Shown: piece after piece, positions 16,027-25,063 of the stretch
How positions within the stretch are numbered: the stretch's first letter is position 1
How the letters are laid out: the number at the start of each line of letters is the position of its first letter
NCBI GenBank assembly: GCA_028282725.1
Contig: JANQHF010000001.1
Coordinates: 1-38,253, forward strand
DNA length: 38,253 nt
Source: Saprospiraceae bacterium
GTDB taxonomy: Bacteria > Bacteroidota > Bacteroidia > Chitinophagales > Saprospiraceae
Direction of reading: 5' to 3'
Notes under the pieces: generated by a model
The model's database searches: none
What the model saw: only the letters and a program-made list of their open reading frames with translations
Told to the model about the DNA's origin: nothing
Made by a program: the position numbers and the translations under genes

Positions 16027-17241
16027 ATGTCCGGTATAAGGCCCACCACCAGTAGAGAGCGTCTTGTCGTAGTGGATGCTCTAAGAGGCTTTGCTTTATT
16101 TGGAATTCTATTTGCAAACCTGTATAGTTTCATAGGATACAACACATACACACCTGAGGAGATATTGGCGTTACCGATTCCGGATAAGGCAGTATTATTC
16201 TTCATCGACTGGTTTGTAGAAGGAAAATTTTATAGCATCTTCTCTATCCTTTTTGGTGTTGGCTTTGCACTCCAAGCTGATCGATTCAGTTCTACCAATG
16301 ATAGCTTTTTTGCTTTTTGGTACAGACGGATGTTTGTTCTGTGCGGCCTCGGCTTATTCCATATGTATTTCGTATGGAATGGAGACATCTTGACACTTTA
16401 TGCAGTTCTTGGTCTTTTGTTACCCTTGTTTATTCATACTTCTAATAAAGTCTTGCTTAGGTGGATCATAGTTTTATTGACGCTACCATTATTACTTTAC
16501 TGTATTGTTTACATGACTTCAGATGCTTCTTTTTGGGGATCAATGCGTCAGATTTCAGATCATCTTAGAGCCCAATGGGGGTTTTCTGATTTGACCCTTT
16601 TGGAAATGCGAACTTCAGACCAGAATATAGAGGTCTGCGCAGTTAATGTACTTTATGCTATTCCACGCCCCATGAGCTATCTGATGTCCGGGCGCTATTT
16701 CCATGTCCTGGGCCTATTCCTCATTGGTCTGTTGCTTGCACGTCTGTGGATACCCAAAATCAGGGGTACGAATATCACAGTCCCCAGAAGTTCCATTTGG
16801 TTAGGTATTGTTGGATTGATCTGTTCATTTGCATATGCCATGACCAAATTAGTCATGGGGTCTGGTTACGAATTGAATACATTAGGGATTGTACAAGTGA
16901 TCGTTTATAATGTTGGTTCCACAAGTTTAGCACTTGGAATCGCCATGGCCTTCGTCAGTCTGTGGGTTTCTGGTCGCGCGAAAAGTGCCTTCAAAAACCT
17001 CGCCGTATTAGGACGCATGGCATTGACGAACTACATCGTGCAGAATGTAATAGCAGTCTTGCTGTTTTTTGGTTACGGACTAGCACTGATGCGTGAAGTA
17101 CCTTTTGCGTATTTGCCGTTTTTTGCTTTTGGAATCTTATTATTTCAGGCGGTCTTCAGTAGGTTATGGTTAAAGAGATACAAGCAGGGGCCTTTGGAGT
17201 TTCTCTGGCGCAAACTGACTTATCGCGCTTCAAAAGAATAG
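16027..17241 (+). CDS. DUF418-domain membrane protein (YeiB-like)
   Basis: A 404-residue polytopic inner membrane protein. The N-terminus has the family start VVDALRGFALFGILFAN (about residues 16-32). Further hydrophobic segments are spread through the chain, and the C-terminal third (GRMALTNYIVQNVIAVLLFFGYG) is the DUF418 domain. About nine to ten membrane helices can be counted. The biochemical role of DUF418 proteins is not established; acyltransferase-like topology has been suggested for related families. It has no close same-strand partner upstream. The downstream ABC exporter has its own palindrome and lies 149 bases away. Family assignment is good, function unknown. Confidence 0.85.
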   Translation: MSGIRPTTSRERLVVVDALRGFALFGILFANLYSFIGYNTYTPEEILALPIPDKAVLFFIDWFVEGKFYSIFSILFGVGFALQADRFSSTNDSFFAFWYRRMFVLCGLGLFHMYFVWNGDILTLYAVLGLLLPLFIHTSNKVLLRWIIVLLTLPLLLYCIVYMTSDASFWGSMRQISDHLRAQWGFSDLTLLEMRTSDQNIEVCAVNVLYAIPRPMSYLMSGRYFHVLGLFLIGLLLARLWIPKIRGTNITVPRSSIWLGIVGLICSFAYAMTKLVMGSGYELNTLGIVQVIVYNVGSTSLALGIAMAFVSLWVSGRAKSAFKNLAVLGRMALTNYIVQNVIAVLLFFGYGLALMREVPFAYLPFFAFGILLFQAVFSRLWLKRYKQGPLEFLWRKLTYRASKE

Positions 17242-17352
17242 TATGATCCAGGCAGGCCGTCCTATTTTGAAGATTGCATACAAAGTATTGCTTGCCTAGA
17301 GGCCATTGCTGTTGATCAAAAAAGTATCGAGCTAATCGATTTCTCTTTATAT

Positions 17353-17369
17353 TTGCAACGATGTTGCAA
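17353..17369. promoter_or_regulatory. Predicted Zur/Fur-family box of the ABC exporter operon
   Basis: TTGCAAC-GAT-GTTGCAA, a perfect 7-3-7 palindrome, ends 21 bases before the ATPase start at 17391. The preceding ATTTG and following TAAATTAC resemble weak promoter elements, so the box may overlap the promoter. Unlike the two other strong sites it is single; nothing similar is seen 38 bases upstream. Confidence 0.72.
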
Positions 17370-17390
17370 AAAGATTAAATTACATTTCAT

Positions 17391-18116
17391 ATGCTGATCG
17401 CACGAGACCTTTGTAAAGATTATGGTAGCACAGTTGCTCTGAAGAATCTCAACCTTCAGGTGCGGCCGGGAGATATTTATTGTTTATTGGGAGCCAACGG
17501 TGCAGGAAAGACCACGGCCATTAATCTATTTATGAATTTCATTGAGCCTACATCAGGACAGGCAATAATCAATGGCATTGACGTTACAGATAATCCGCAA
17601 TCGACAAAAAAGCACCTGGTTTATATTCCTGAAAACCTCAATTTATATGGTAATCTAACAGGCCTGGAAAATCTTCGATTTTTTGCTGGGCTTGGAGGAG
17701 CGCTTCCGGATAAGAAGACTGCCTATGCGCTATTAGATTCTGTCGGACTGCAGAAAGAGGCGATTAGCAGACGTGTAAAGGAATATTCAAAAGGGATGCG
17801 TCAGAAAGTTGGAATCGCGATTGCCCGGGCAAAAATGGCAGATAACCTTTTGTTGGATGAACCCACTTCCGGCCTTGATCCGCAAGCGAGTAATGATTTC
17901 GCCAAATTGCTCGAAGAATTACGTCAAAAAGAGGTGGCCATTCTGATGGCAACGCATGATCTGTTCCGAGCCAAGGAAACGGGTACACATATTGGGATAA
18001 TGAGAGCTGGTGTTCTCATACATTCTTTGAAAGCAGATGAAATCAAATTAAATGAATTAGAGGATCTCTATTTAGAAACAATGAAGTCCAACCAATATGC
18101 AGCGACTGATCATTAG
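17391..18116 (+). CDS. ABC-2 type exporter ATPase
   Basis: A 241-residue nucleotide-binding subunit with Walker A GANGAGKTT (34-42), Q-loop region, signature YSKGMRQK, Walker B NLLLDEPTSGLDP and switch His in MATHD. The TSGLDP and SKGM forms are typical of ATPases that serve ABC-2 (CcmA/NatA-like) permeases. Its end overlaps the first permease by 20 bases, so the three genes are one operon. The second, paralogous permease pair at 31400-34199 has no ATPase of its own, so this subunit may serve both. It sits directly behind a Zur-type box, so expression under zinc starvation is likely. Confidence 0.9.
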   Translation: MLIARDLCKDYGSTVALKNLNLQVRPGDIYCLLGANGAGKTTAINLFMNFIEPTSGQAIINGIDVTDNPQSTKKHLVYIPENLNLYGNLTGLENLRFFAGLGGALPDKKTAYALLDSVGLQKEAISRRVKEYSKGMRQKVGIAIARAKMADNLLLDEPTSGLDPQASNDFAKLLEELRQKEVAILMATHDLFRAKETGTHIGIMRAGVLIHSLKADEIKLNELEDLYLETMKSNQYAATDH

Positions 18117-19521
18117 GAAAGAAATATTGTCATCGGTCAGAGATGTCAGATTACAAGTAGCTGGAATTTTTCTTTTGTCCTTAATGTTAGTTGCAGTCCT
18201 GGTAGGGCGCCAGGGGCAACAACAAATACAAAAACAGAGGGCAGAAGCTCAAGCGACGATGTACGACAAATGGGTCAATCAAGGATTGAAGCACCCTCAT
18301 AGTGCGGCCCACTATGGTCAATTTGCATTTAAACCAAAATCTGCGCTCAGTTTCCTGGATGTGGGAATAGATAATTATACCGGTGTTTCTGTTTTTCTTG
18401 AGGCCCATAGACAGCATGAAGTGTTATTCAGTGCTGCCCAGGATAGCAATGGGATGACCCGCTTTGGGGAAATGTCTGTTGCCCTGGTACTACAGGTACT
18501 CCTTCCCCTGCTCATCATCTTTCTGACCTTCAATGTATTTACCAGGGAACGCGAAGAAGGCACTCTTAAATTGGTTCATGCTCAGGGAGTTTCCATGCGT
18601 CAGCTATTTATGGGTAAACTATGGGGGACTTATTTAATGGTCCTTTTGATTTTTATACCTGTTGTCTGCATCGCCTATTTCGTGCTGAACCGAGAGACTG
18701 CAGGACTTGATCCGCATAATACCGGAAAGTTTGTTGCACTCACATTGAGCTATGCATTGTATTTTCTTGTCTTTATTTTATTATGTATCCTGATTTCCGC
18801 ATTCTCGAAGAGTTCTACATTTTCTCAGCTGGTATTATTGGGATTATGGATTGTTGCCTGCATTATTTTGCCTAAGGCAACTACTAATCTGGCTGATAAG
18901 ATTCATCCGATCCCCTCACAATTTGAATTTCGAGAATCGATTAAAGAGAAGGTCAGCAATGGAATAGATGGTCATAACCCTTCGGATGTTCGTCTGGCCG
19001 AACTCAGGAAACAAACACTCGAAGAATATGGTGTCAGCACGATTGATGAACTTCCTGTGAACTGGAGTGGCATAGCTATGCAAGCAGGGGAGGAATATAC
19101 CGATCAAGTTTATGATCAGGAGTTTTCCAGGATTGAAGAAATTTACAAAAAGCAAAATCGTTTGTCGGAATGGGTGGGTTTCATCAATCCGTTTTTAGCC
19201 ATCCGAAACCTTTCGATGGCAATTGCCGGAACTGATTTTCAACATCACGTTGTGTTCACAAGGGCGGCCGAGGATTATCGCAGGGCATTTGTCAAGAAAA
19301 TGAATAAGGATATGGAAGTAAACCACAAACCTGGTATAGCATACGGTGACTATAATGTAGGAGAGGAGATGTGGTCCAGCGTCGAACCCTTTGCTTATCA
19401 TTTGCCCAAGCTCGGAAGTATTTTAAAGAATCAATGGCGTAGCGTTAGCGCTTTGAGTTTGTGGCTGGTAGTTTTATTTGCACTGGTGCCTCTTTACATT
19501 GCCAAAGTTCCCAAGTTGTGA
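18097..19521 (+). CDS. ABC-2 permease, DUF3526 type (first)
   Basis: A 474-residue inner membrane permease. Helix 1 (about 17-35) is followed by a large periplasmic loop with conserved HSAAHYGQ and FLEAHRQHE, then a membrane bundle beginning near VLQVLLPLLIIFLTFNVF with the coupling segment TREREEGTL. A second periplasmic loop (about 265-395) follows, and a last helix near the end. The conserved His residues in the first loop (KHPHSAAHYG, EAHRQHE) are shared with its paralogue at 31400 and might touch metal. It probably forms a heterodimer with the next gene, whose GTG start overlaps its stop by 4 bases. Substrate unknown. Confidence 0.85.
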   Translation: MQRLIIRKEILSSVRDVRLQVAGIFLLSLMLVAVLVGRQGQQQIQKQRAEAQATMYDKWVNQGLKHPHSAAHYGQFAFKPKSALSFLDVGIDNYTGVSVFLEAHRQHEVLFSAAQDSNGMTRFGEMSVALVLQVLLPLLIIFLTFNVFTREREEGTLKLVHAQGVSMRQLFMGKLWGTYLMVLLIFIPVVCIAYFVLNRETAGLDPHNTGKFVALTLSYALYFLVFILLCILISAFSKSSTFSQLVLLGLWIVACIILPKATTNLADKIHPIPSQFEFRESIKEKVSNGIDGHNPSDVRLAELRKQTLEEYGVSTIDELPVNWSGIAMQAGEEYTDQVYDQEFSRIEEIYKKQNRLSEWVGFINPFLAIRNLSMAIAGTDFQHHVVFTRAAEDYRRAFVKKMNKDMEVNHKPGIAYGDYNVGEEMWSSVEPFAYHLPKLGSILKNQWRSVSALSLWLVVLFALVPLYIAKVPKL

Positions 19522-20831
19522 ATGTCCTCAATCATATCATCCGCTTTGAACTCATGAGTCTTTGGCGGGATCAGACGCTTAAGTTACTTCTGGTCATATT
19601 TCTTGCTGCTGGAGTTTACGGTATCTATTTTGGGAAATTTGAAATTGAAAAACAGGAAGCCCGAATCGCTGTTGTTCAAGGGCTGGAGCGAAATCAATTC
19701 GATAGTTTAGTAGCGTGGGTAGGTCTGGATACCACGATTCATGCGAATAAAAAGAATTTTGAAAGAGCAATCTCACCAACAGGCGTAGGCAGGGAAAGAC
19801 ATTTCACATATTATGTAACACATGATACACCGCCATTGGCTGGTCTTTGCCTGGGCCAGCGAGATCTGTTTCCAGTATATTATGGAATCAATATTACCGA
19901 TCTTGCGCGTCAGGTTAACGTAGGTGAATTAGCAAATCCCATGAAACTATTGACAGGGAACTTTGATCTGTCATACGTGTTTGTCTTCTTGCTTCCCTTA
20001 TTGCTGATTTCTCTTTTTTACAACCTATATGCCTCAGAAAAAGAAGGGGGGACTTTATCACTGCTTCAGGCTCAGCCAGTTTCTTTAACAACAATATTTC
20101 TTGGAAAGGGAATCCTCCGATTGTTGATCGTATGGGGTGTGAGTGGTCTGCTTTTACTCATTGGCTTTGTTCTCCAGGGAATATCCCTGACAGAAAATAT
20201 AAATCTATTTTCCAGGTGGTTGTCTGTCATATTTGGATATTCATTACTATGGACAATTTTGATGTCGGGGATTGTTGCTTTAAGGCGAGGTAATTCTCTG
20301 AGTGCCATGATGGGATTAGGACTATGGCTGGTATTTACTTTGATAACGCCAGCACTTTTGAATCTCCTTGTGAATATAAAAGAGCCCGTGCCTAATCGGG
20401 CAGAAGTAATACACGCCACACGGACGTTGAATGATCAGATTTGGGAGACTCCCAGGTCCTTTGTTATGGATAGGTTCAATGAGAATAATCCAGAATTTGG
20501 CCTTATAGACACAAGTGATTTCAATAAATGGTACTATGCCGGTCTTACCCTGCTTGACGAAGAGGTGAAAAGTCGAAATGCAGATATTGAAAAACAAGTC
20601 ACGAGACGTCAGGAATGGTTGAGCCGATGGGATTGGCTCGCACCCGCAGGTGTTGTGCATGAATACCTTTCCGAATTATCTGAAACAGACAGGGATAGCC
20701 ATTTGCGTTTCATCACATTCTTGCATGAGTATCATAATGATCTCAAGACCATATATTACGAAAAGATCTTTTCCTCTCAAACATTTAACAGAGATGATCT
20801 GGCCGCATTACAGAGTAAAATTGGGGATTAG
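19518..20831 (+). CDS. ABC-2 permease, DUF3526 type (second)
   Basis: A 437-residue permease with the same layout as the preceding one (helix 1, periplasmic loop, membrane bundle starting near DLSYVFVFLLPLLLISLFYN with SEKEGGTL). It probably forms the other half of the membrane channel. I chose the GTG at 19518, which overlaps the previous TGA as GTGA and gives MNVLNHIIRFELMSLWRDQ, matching the start of the paralogue at 32850 (MIQLLVKQYVRSRG). Frames open further upstream to 19461 would lie inside the other permease. The loop region TPPLAGLCLGQRDL parallels TPALSGLAIGHRDI in the paralogue. Confidence 0.83.
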   Translation: MNVLNHIIRFELMSLWRDQTLKLLLVIFLAAGVYGIYFGKFEIEKQEARIAVVQGLERNQFDSLVAWVGLDTTIHANKKNFERAISPTGVGRERHFTYYVTHDTPPLAGLCLGQRDLFPVYYGINITDLARQVNVGELANPMKLLTGNFDLSYVFVFLLPLLLISLFYNLYASEKEGGTLSLLQAQPVSLTTIFLGKGILRLLIVWGVSGLLLLIGFVLQGISLTENINLFSRWLSVIFGYSLLWTILMSGIVALRRGNSLSAMMGLGLWLVFTLITPALLNLLVNIKEPVPNRAEVIHATRTLNDQIWETPRSFVMDRFNENNPEFGLIDTSDFNKWYYAGLTLLDEEVKSRNADIEKQVTRRQEWLSRWDWLAPAGVVHEYLSELSETDRDSHLRFITFLHEYHNDLKTIYYEKIFSSQTFNRDDLAALQSKIGD

Positions 20832-21002
20832 TAGCATCTGTTTTGCGACACAAATGTCCTGAAAGCCGGTAGATTAGATTTAGATCCAGGATACCCCTGA
20901 TAGTAATTACGAATGTTTATTGGCAGATCAGGTATAGTTGATAAATGGATGTTCCGTCACGGACAATGATGAGATTGGTTAATTTCAGGAATCTTAAATA
21001 AT

Positions 21003-22100
21003 GTGATATTGGACATGTTAGGAAGACCATTCTTTGAGCATTTGAAATATCTTGTGTCCATAGGCATCGTCTTTTTGATGCATCCTGGAAGCTCACAGAC
21101 TTTCTTTCACTTTCAGGGAGTAGAGGTTGCCTCCGGCACAAGGAGTCATTTTTATTTTCCCATATCCGGTGAAACGGATACGACCAGTATTCCCATAACA
21201 ATTTTTAATGGGAGCAGTGAAGGTCCGGTTCTTGGAATCACTGCTGGTGTGTATGGATATGAGTATCTCCCAATCATGGCAGCACAAAAGCTGATCCATT
21301 CCATAAATCCCATGGCGTTAAGCGGTGTAGTGATCCTCGTTCAAATTGCAAATCTGGAAGGTTTTACAGGGCGGTTTCCCTACCTTAATCCATGGGATGG
21401 TAAGAACCTGAACCGAGCCTTCCCCGGGAGCGTGGCAGGTACCGACACTGAGAAGATCGCCGGTTTTATCACGAATCAGATCATTTCCAGATCTGATTTT
21501 TTCCCGGACATGCACAGCAGTGGTGATGCCCCTGAAGATTTGATGCCCTACGCTGCATACTACACCAATGAGCCGATGCCTGCTATTTCCAAAAAAGGTG
21601 AGGCAATGGCGAGATCATCAGATTATGATCACATCGTGATCTTCAATACCAGTGAGAAGGAATACATGGAAAAGGATCGGCCCAGTCTTTATTGTTCAGC
21701 CGAAGCTTTTAAAAGGGGACTGCCTTCAATTGATATTGAATGCGGTCGTTTGGGATTGGTTCAACCCGCACTTGTTTCAAAAATTGAAAAGAGTGTCATA
21801 AGCCTTCTGGCTCATTTACAAATGCTTCCTGATGGATCAGAAAGGATCAACCAGGGTAATCCATTGATCATTCACGAAAGGACCTACATGAATGCAGAAT
21901 AGGATGGAATATTTTACCCTTCAAAGAGATCTTCTGACTATGTGACACAAGGAATGAAGCTGGGTCACATAACTGATTATTTTGGCAAAACCCTTCAAGC
22001 CGTCTATGCTGAAAAGAATGGTATCATCCTGATGATTATCAGAACACCTCCAATCAATAAGGGAGAGACCTTAGTGGTCATTAGAAAAGTAGATAGATGA
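21003..22100 (+). pseudogene. Secreted succinylglutamate desuccinylase/aspartoacylase family gene, broken by one in-frame stop
   Basis: The reading frame begins at GTG 21003 (or ATG 21015, which gives a signal-peptide-like leader MLGRPFFEHLKYLVSIGIVF). It encodes an M14-like zinc amidohydrolase of the AstE/AspA family, with NLNRAFPG, DMHSSGD and ECGR motifs. TAG at 21900-21902 stops it after MNAE. The same frame then continues without a gap for 65 codons (21903-22097) to TGA at 22098-22100. These codons read GIFYPSKRSSDYVTQGMKLG and GIILMIIRTPPINKGETL, which is the expected C-terminal domain. The zinc ligand His of the first motif is also altered: AGVYGYE where relatives have GVHGYE. Both changes fit decay. 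Stop readthrough or a functional 299-residue short form remain possible. Confidence 0.8.
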
Positions 22101-22232
22101 TTTGTTGATATTATTGGCAAGCAAAGTAGAGTTTGCTTCTTACCTTTTTGTGAGCATCATCAATAAACAGAAGGTTTCCAGTATTCAGCCGGATGAGATT
22201 TCTTATTGACGCAAATCAGGTCATAAACACTT

Positions 22233-22260
22233 TGACGCAAGTCCCTTAGGACTTGCGTCA
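22233..22260. terminator. Strong hairpin between convergent genes
   Basis: Two perfect 12-base arms, TGACGCAAGTCC and GGACTTGCGTCA, flank a CTTA loop, and CAC/GTG lies just outside. It sits between the pseudogene end and the stop of the repeat lipoprotein (22289), the right place for a terminator of transcription in both directions. No long T-run follows on either strand, so it could also work as an RNA-stabilising or roadblock hairpin. A partial copy (TTGACGCAA) lies 25 bases to the left. Confidence 0.5.
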
Positions 22261-22288
22261 TCAGTGTAAAAGTCGAAAAAAGCTATTC

Positions 22289-24991
22289 TTACTGTATGTT
22301 AATCGGGAAAGTGATATCGACGTCCGTTCCTCCGGTCGTCGCATCGGATGTGGCCGTTTTTAAATCAGGTTGATGTTTCAGGATGACCCGGAAATTACCA
22401 GCGGAAGCCGTAGCTCCACCAGTGGTCCAATTTGTAGATAAACCTACGGGGAAACCATTGTCATCCATGTCGTTGTAATTGATTGCATCGTTTCGATTAT
22501 CCACGTTACCGTCTCCGGAAGGATCTGAGAAAATATCTGTGGTAAATTCGAAGAAGAACATATGCTCATCATCTTCCTCCTGAATCTCTGCCGTAACGTC
22601 CTCATTTTCCATACCCAGGGTATTTGTGAGTGTGATGGACATTTCGTAGGCCGTATTGGCAGCTAGATTGATATCGTCAATCATCGGATTGCCAACACCA
22701 TCTCCATCAGCATCAAACCACGTGGCAGTTACTGCATCACCACCACCGGTAGGAGTGAAGGTCAGAACGATTTGATTGATCACCTCTTCCTCTTCATTGT
22801 GTCCATGACCTTCCTCAACGATTTCTAATGGGAAGGTAATATCAACATCCGTACCTCCGACGGTTGCATCAGAAGTGGCGGTTTTTAATCCGGGTTGATG
22901 CTTCAACACAACGTTGAATACTCCCGCCATTTCCGTATGTTCCCCGGCTGTCCAAGTAGTTGACAGACCCACTGGGAAGCCATTGTCATCCTGGTCGTTA
23001 TAGTTGATCGGATCATTTCGATTATCTACGTTGCCATTGCCCATGGGATCAGAAAATATTCCGTCTGTAAAGGAGAAAAAGAACATATGTTCATCATCCT
23101 CCTCCATAATTTCTGCTGTCACATCTTCGGGCTCCATGCCTAATGTGTTGGTCAACGTAATCGCCAGATTATAAGTGACACCTTCTTCTAACTCAATTTC
23201 ATCGATCATGGGATTACCCACACCATCTCCGTCTGCATCAAACCAGGTAGCGGTAACTGCTTCTTCACCATTGTCCGGGGTGAATGTCAGGAGAATTTCA
23301 TTGATTACTTCTTCCTCTTCATTATGTCCATGACCTTCCTCAACGATCTCTAATGGGAAGGTAATATCCACATCTGTACCTCCGACAGTTGCATCAGACA
23401 TAGCCGTCTTGAGATCTGGTTGATGCTTCAACACCACGTTGAATACACCTGCCATTTCCGTGTGTTCCCCGGCGGTCCAGGTAGTTGACAGACCAACCGG
23501 AAGTCCATTTGCGTCCTGGTCGTTATAATTTATTGGGTCATTTCGATTATCTACATTGCCATCGCCCATAGGATCAGAGAATATTCCGTTCGTGAAGGAG
23601 AAAAAGAACATATGTTCATCATCTTCCTCCATGATTTCTGCCGTCACGTCCTCGGGCTCCATCCCTAACGTATTGGTCAGTGTAATTGCCAAATTGTAAG
23701 TAACACCTTCTTCTAACTCGATTTCATCAATCATAGGATTACCAACACCTTCGCCATCTGCATCAAACCAGGTAGCAGTAACTGCTTCTTCACCATTGTC
23801 CGGGGTGAATGTGAGGAGAATTTCATTGATTACTTCTTCCTCTTCATTATGTCCATGACCTTCTTCGACAATTTCTAATGGGAAAGTAATATCTACATCC
23901 GTACCGCCGACAGTTGCATCAGAATCGGCCGTTTTTAGTCCGGGTTGATGTTTCAATATGACATTGAATACACCCGGCATCTCAGTGTGCTCGCCAGCTG
24001 TCCATGTAGTTGAGAGACCCACTGGATTTCCGTTATCGTCCTGGTCGTTGTAGTTAATGGGATCGTTTCGATTATCAACGTTTCCATCACCTGTAGGATC
24101 AGAAAAGATGCCATCCGTAAAGGAGAAGAAGAACATGTGTTCATCATCCTCCTCCATGATTTCCGCCGTCACATCTTCATTTTCCATACCAAGGGTATTG
24201 GTCAGTGTGATAGCCAAGTCATATGTAACACCTTCTTCTAATTCAATTTCATCGATTGTGGGGCTTCCTACACCTTCGCCATCGGCATCAAACCATGTGG
24301 CAGTTATGGCTTCTTCGCCATTATCCGGGGTGAATGTCAGCGCGATTTGATTGATCACCTCTTCTTCTTCACCTTCTTCAAATATCACTAACGGAAAAGT
24401 AATGTCGACATCCGTACCACCAACTGCTGAACCAGAGCTTCCTGTTTTCTGGCCATCAGGCTGATGCTTTAGAATAACATTAAATTCTCCCGGGGAATCT
24501 GTATGTCCACCCGCAGTCCAGATCGTCGATAGTCCCAATGGATTGCCATTGGCATCCTGGTCATTATAATTGATGGGATCGTTTCGATTATCTACATTAC
24601 CATTGCCAGTAGGATCCGCGAAAATGCCATCAGTAAAGGAGAAAAAGAACATATGATCTTCGGCCTCTTCCTCTATCTCCATTGTAACGTCTTCAGGAGT
24701 GCTGCCAAGTGTATTGGTCAATTCTATAGTCAGGTTATAGGTTACGCCCTCGCTTAATGCTATGTCTTCAATGGTTGGTGCGCCACTCCCATCACCATCT
24801 GCATCAAACCAGGTGGCCGTTACAGTTGCTGCACCATTGTCTGGAGTGAATGTGAGCAGGACCTGGTTGATGACCTCCTCTTCTTCGTTGTCCATCATAT
24901 CCATAGGATCATCATCATCATCTCCACAACTAACTATAAGTCCTAAACCGAGCAACAGGAACAAATAAAATAATGGATTAATCTTTATCAT
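22289..24991 (-). CDS. Surface lipoprotein made of five 175-residue repeats
   Basis: A 900-residue predicted lipoprotein. ATG 24991 puts the lipobox LIVSC at Cys22; an upstream ATG at 25024 would overlap the palindrome. Asp-rich residues follow (CGDDDDDP), then five tandem domains. Each has TFTP, ATWFDADG, TLTNTLG, an acidic stretch ending in H-MFFFSF, a calcium-loop-like GNGNVDNRNDPINYNDQD, GLSTTWTAGEH, LKHQP, and GGTDVDITFPL. Linkers 2-3, 3-4 and 4-5 carry GHGHNEEEEVIN. Single-domain versions of about 200 residues are common beside TonB receptors in Flavobacteriia, sometimes misleadingly labelled type 1 periplasmic-binding proteins. Here the receptor gene is 72 bases upstream. I infer a surface metal-capture or receptor-accessory protein; the recurrent His and acidic residues would suit zinc, the Asp/Asn loops calcium. 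Confidence 0.75.
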   Translation of the reverse strand: MIKINPLFYLFLLLGLGLIVSCGDDDDDPMDMMDNEEEEVINQVLLTFTPDNGAATVTATWFDADGDGSGAPTIEDIALSEGVTYNLTIELTNTLGSTPEDVTMEIEEEAEDHMFFFSFTDGIFADPTGNGNVDNRNDPINYNDQDANGNPLGLSTIWTAGGHTDSPGEFNVILKHQPDGQKTGSSGSAVGGTDVDITFPLVIFEEGEEEEVINQIALTFTPDNGEEAITATWFDADGEGVGSPTIDEIELEEGVTYDLAITLTNTLGMENEDVTAEIMEEDDEHMFFFSFTDGIFSDPTGDGNVDNRNDPINYNDQDDNGNPVGLSTTWTAGEHTEMPGVFNVILKHQPGLKTADSDATVGGTDVDITFPLEIVEEGHGHNEEEEVINEILLTFTPDNGEEAVTATWFDADGEGVGNPMIDEIELEEGVTYNLAITLTNTLGMEPEDVTAEIMEEDDEHMFFFSFTNGIFSDPMGDGNVDNRNDPINYNDQDANGLPVGLSTTWTAGEHTEMAGVFNVVLKHQPDLKTAMSDATVGGTDVDITFPLEIVEEGHGHNEEEEVINEILLTFTPDNGEEAVTATWFDADGDGVGNPMIDEIELEEGVTYNLAITLTNTLGMEPEDVTAEIMEEDDEHMFFFSFTDGIFSDPMGNGNVDNRNDPINYNDQDDNGFPVGLSTTWTAGEHTEMAGVFNVVLKHQPGLKTATSDATVGGTDVDITFPLEIVEEGHGHNEEEEVINQIVLTFTPTGGGDAVTATWFDADGDGVGNPMIDDINLAANTAYEMSITLTNTLGMENEDVTAEIQEEDDEHMFFFEFTTDIFSDPSGDGNVDNRNDAINYNDMDDNGFPVGLSTNWTTGGATASAGNFRVILKHQPDLKTATSDATTGGTDVDITFPINIQ
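22300..24880 (-). repeat. Five in-frame tandem repeats, 525-base period
   Basis: The linker motif (ttgat[c/t]ac read on the plus strand) recurs at 22776, 23301, 23826, 24351 and, slightly changed, 24867, giving spacings of 525, 525, 525 and 516 bases. Units 2-4 are very similar to each other in DNA as well as protein; units 1 and 5 are more diverged (unit 5 has TPTGGG and lacks the second conserved His). This fits expansion by unequal recombination of inner units. Confidence 0.85.
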
Positions 24992-25018
24992 AATTTTAAT
25001 TAGCTTTTTTGAAATTTG

Positions 25019-25035
25019 ATGCAATATAATTGCAT
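25019..25035. promoter_or_regulatory. Predicted Zur/Fur-family box upstream of the repeat lipoprotein
   Basis: ATGCAAT-ATA-ATTGCAT is a perfect 7-3-7 palindrome that keeps the GCAA...TTGC core of the strong boxes. It lies 27 bases upstream of the lipoprotein start (24991) in the 72-base gap after the TonB receptor gene. Another TGCAAC half-site is at 25048-25053. This suggests that the lipoprotein can be transcribed separately from the receptor. Confidence 0.55.
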
Positions 25036-25063
25036 TAATCGATCTAATGCAACAAAGGTGTAA

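Noticed and set aside
22300-24880. Regular spaced repeats suggesting a CRISPR or minisatellite array.
   Set aside because: The 525-base period keeps one reading frame and encodes a repeated protein domain; there are no short repeats with spacers.
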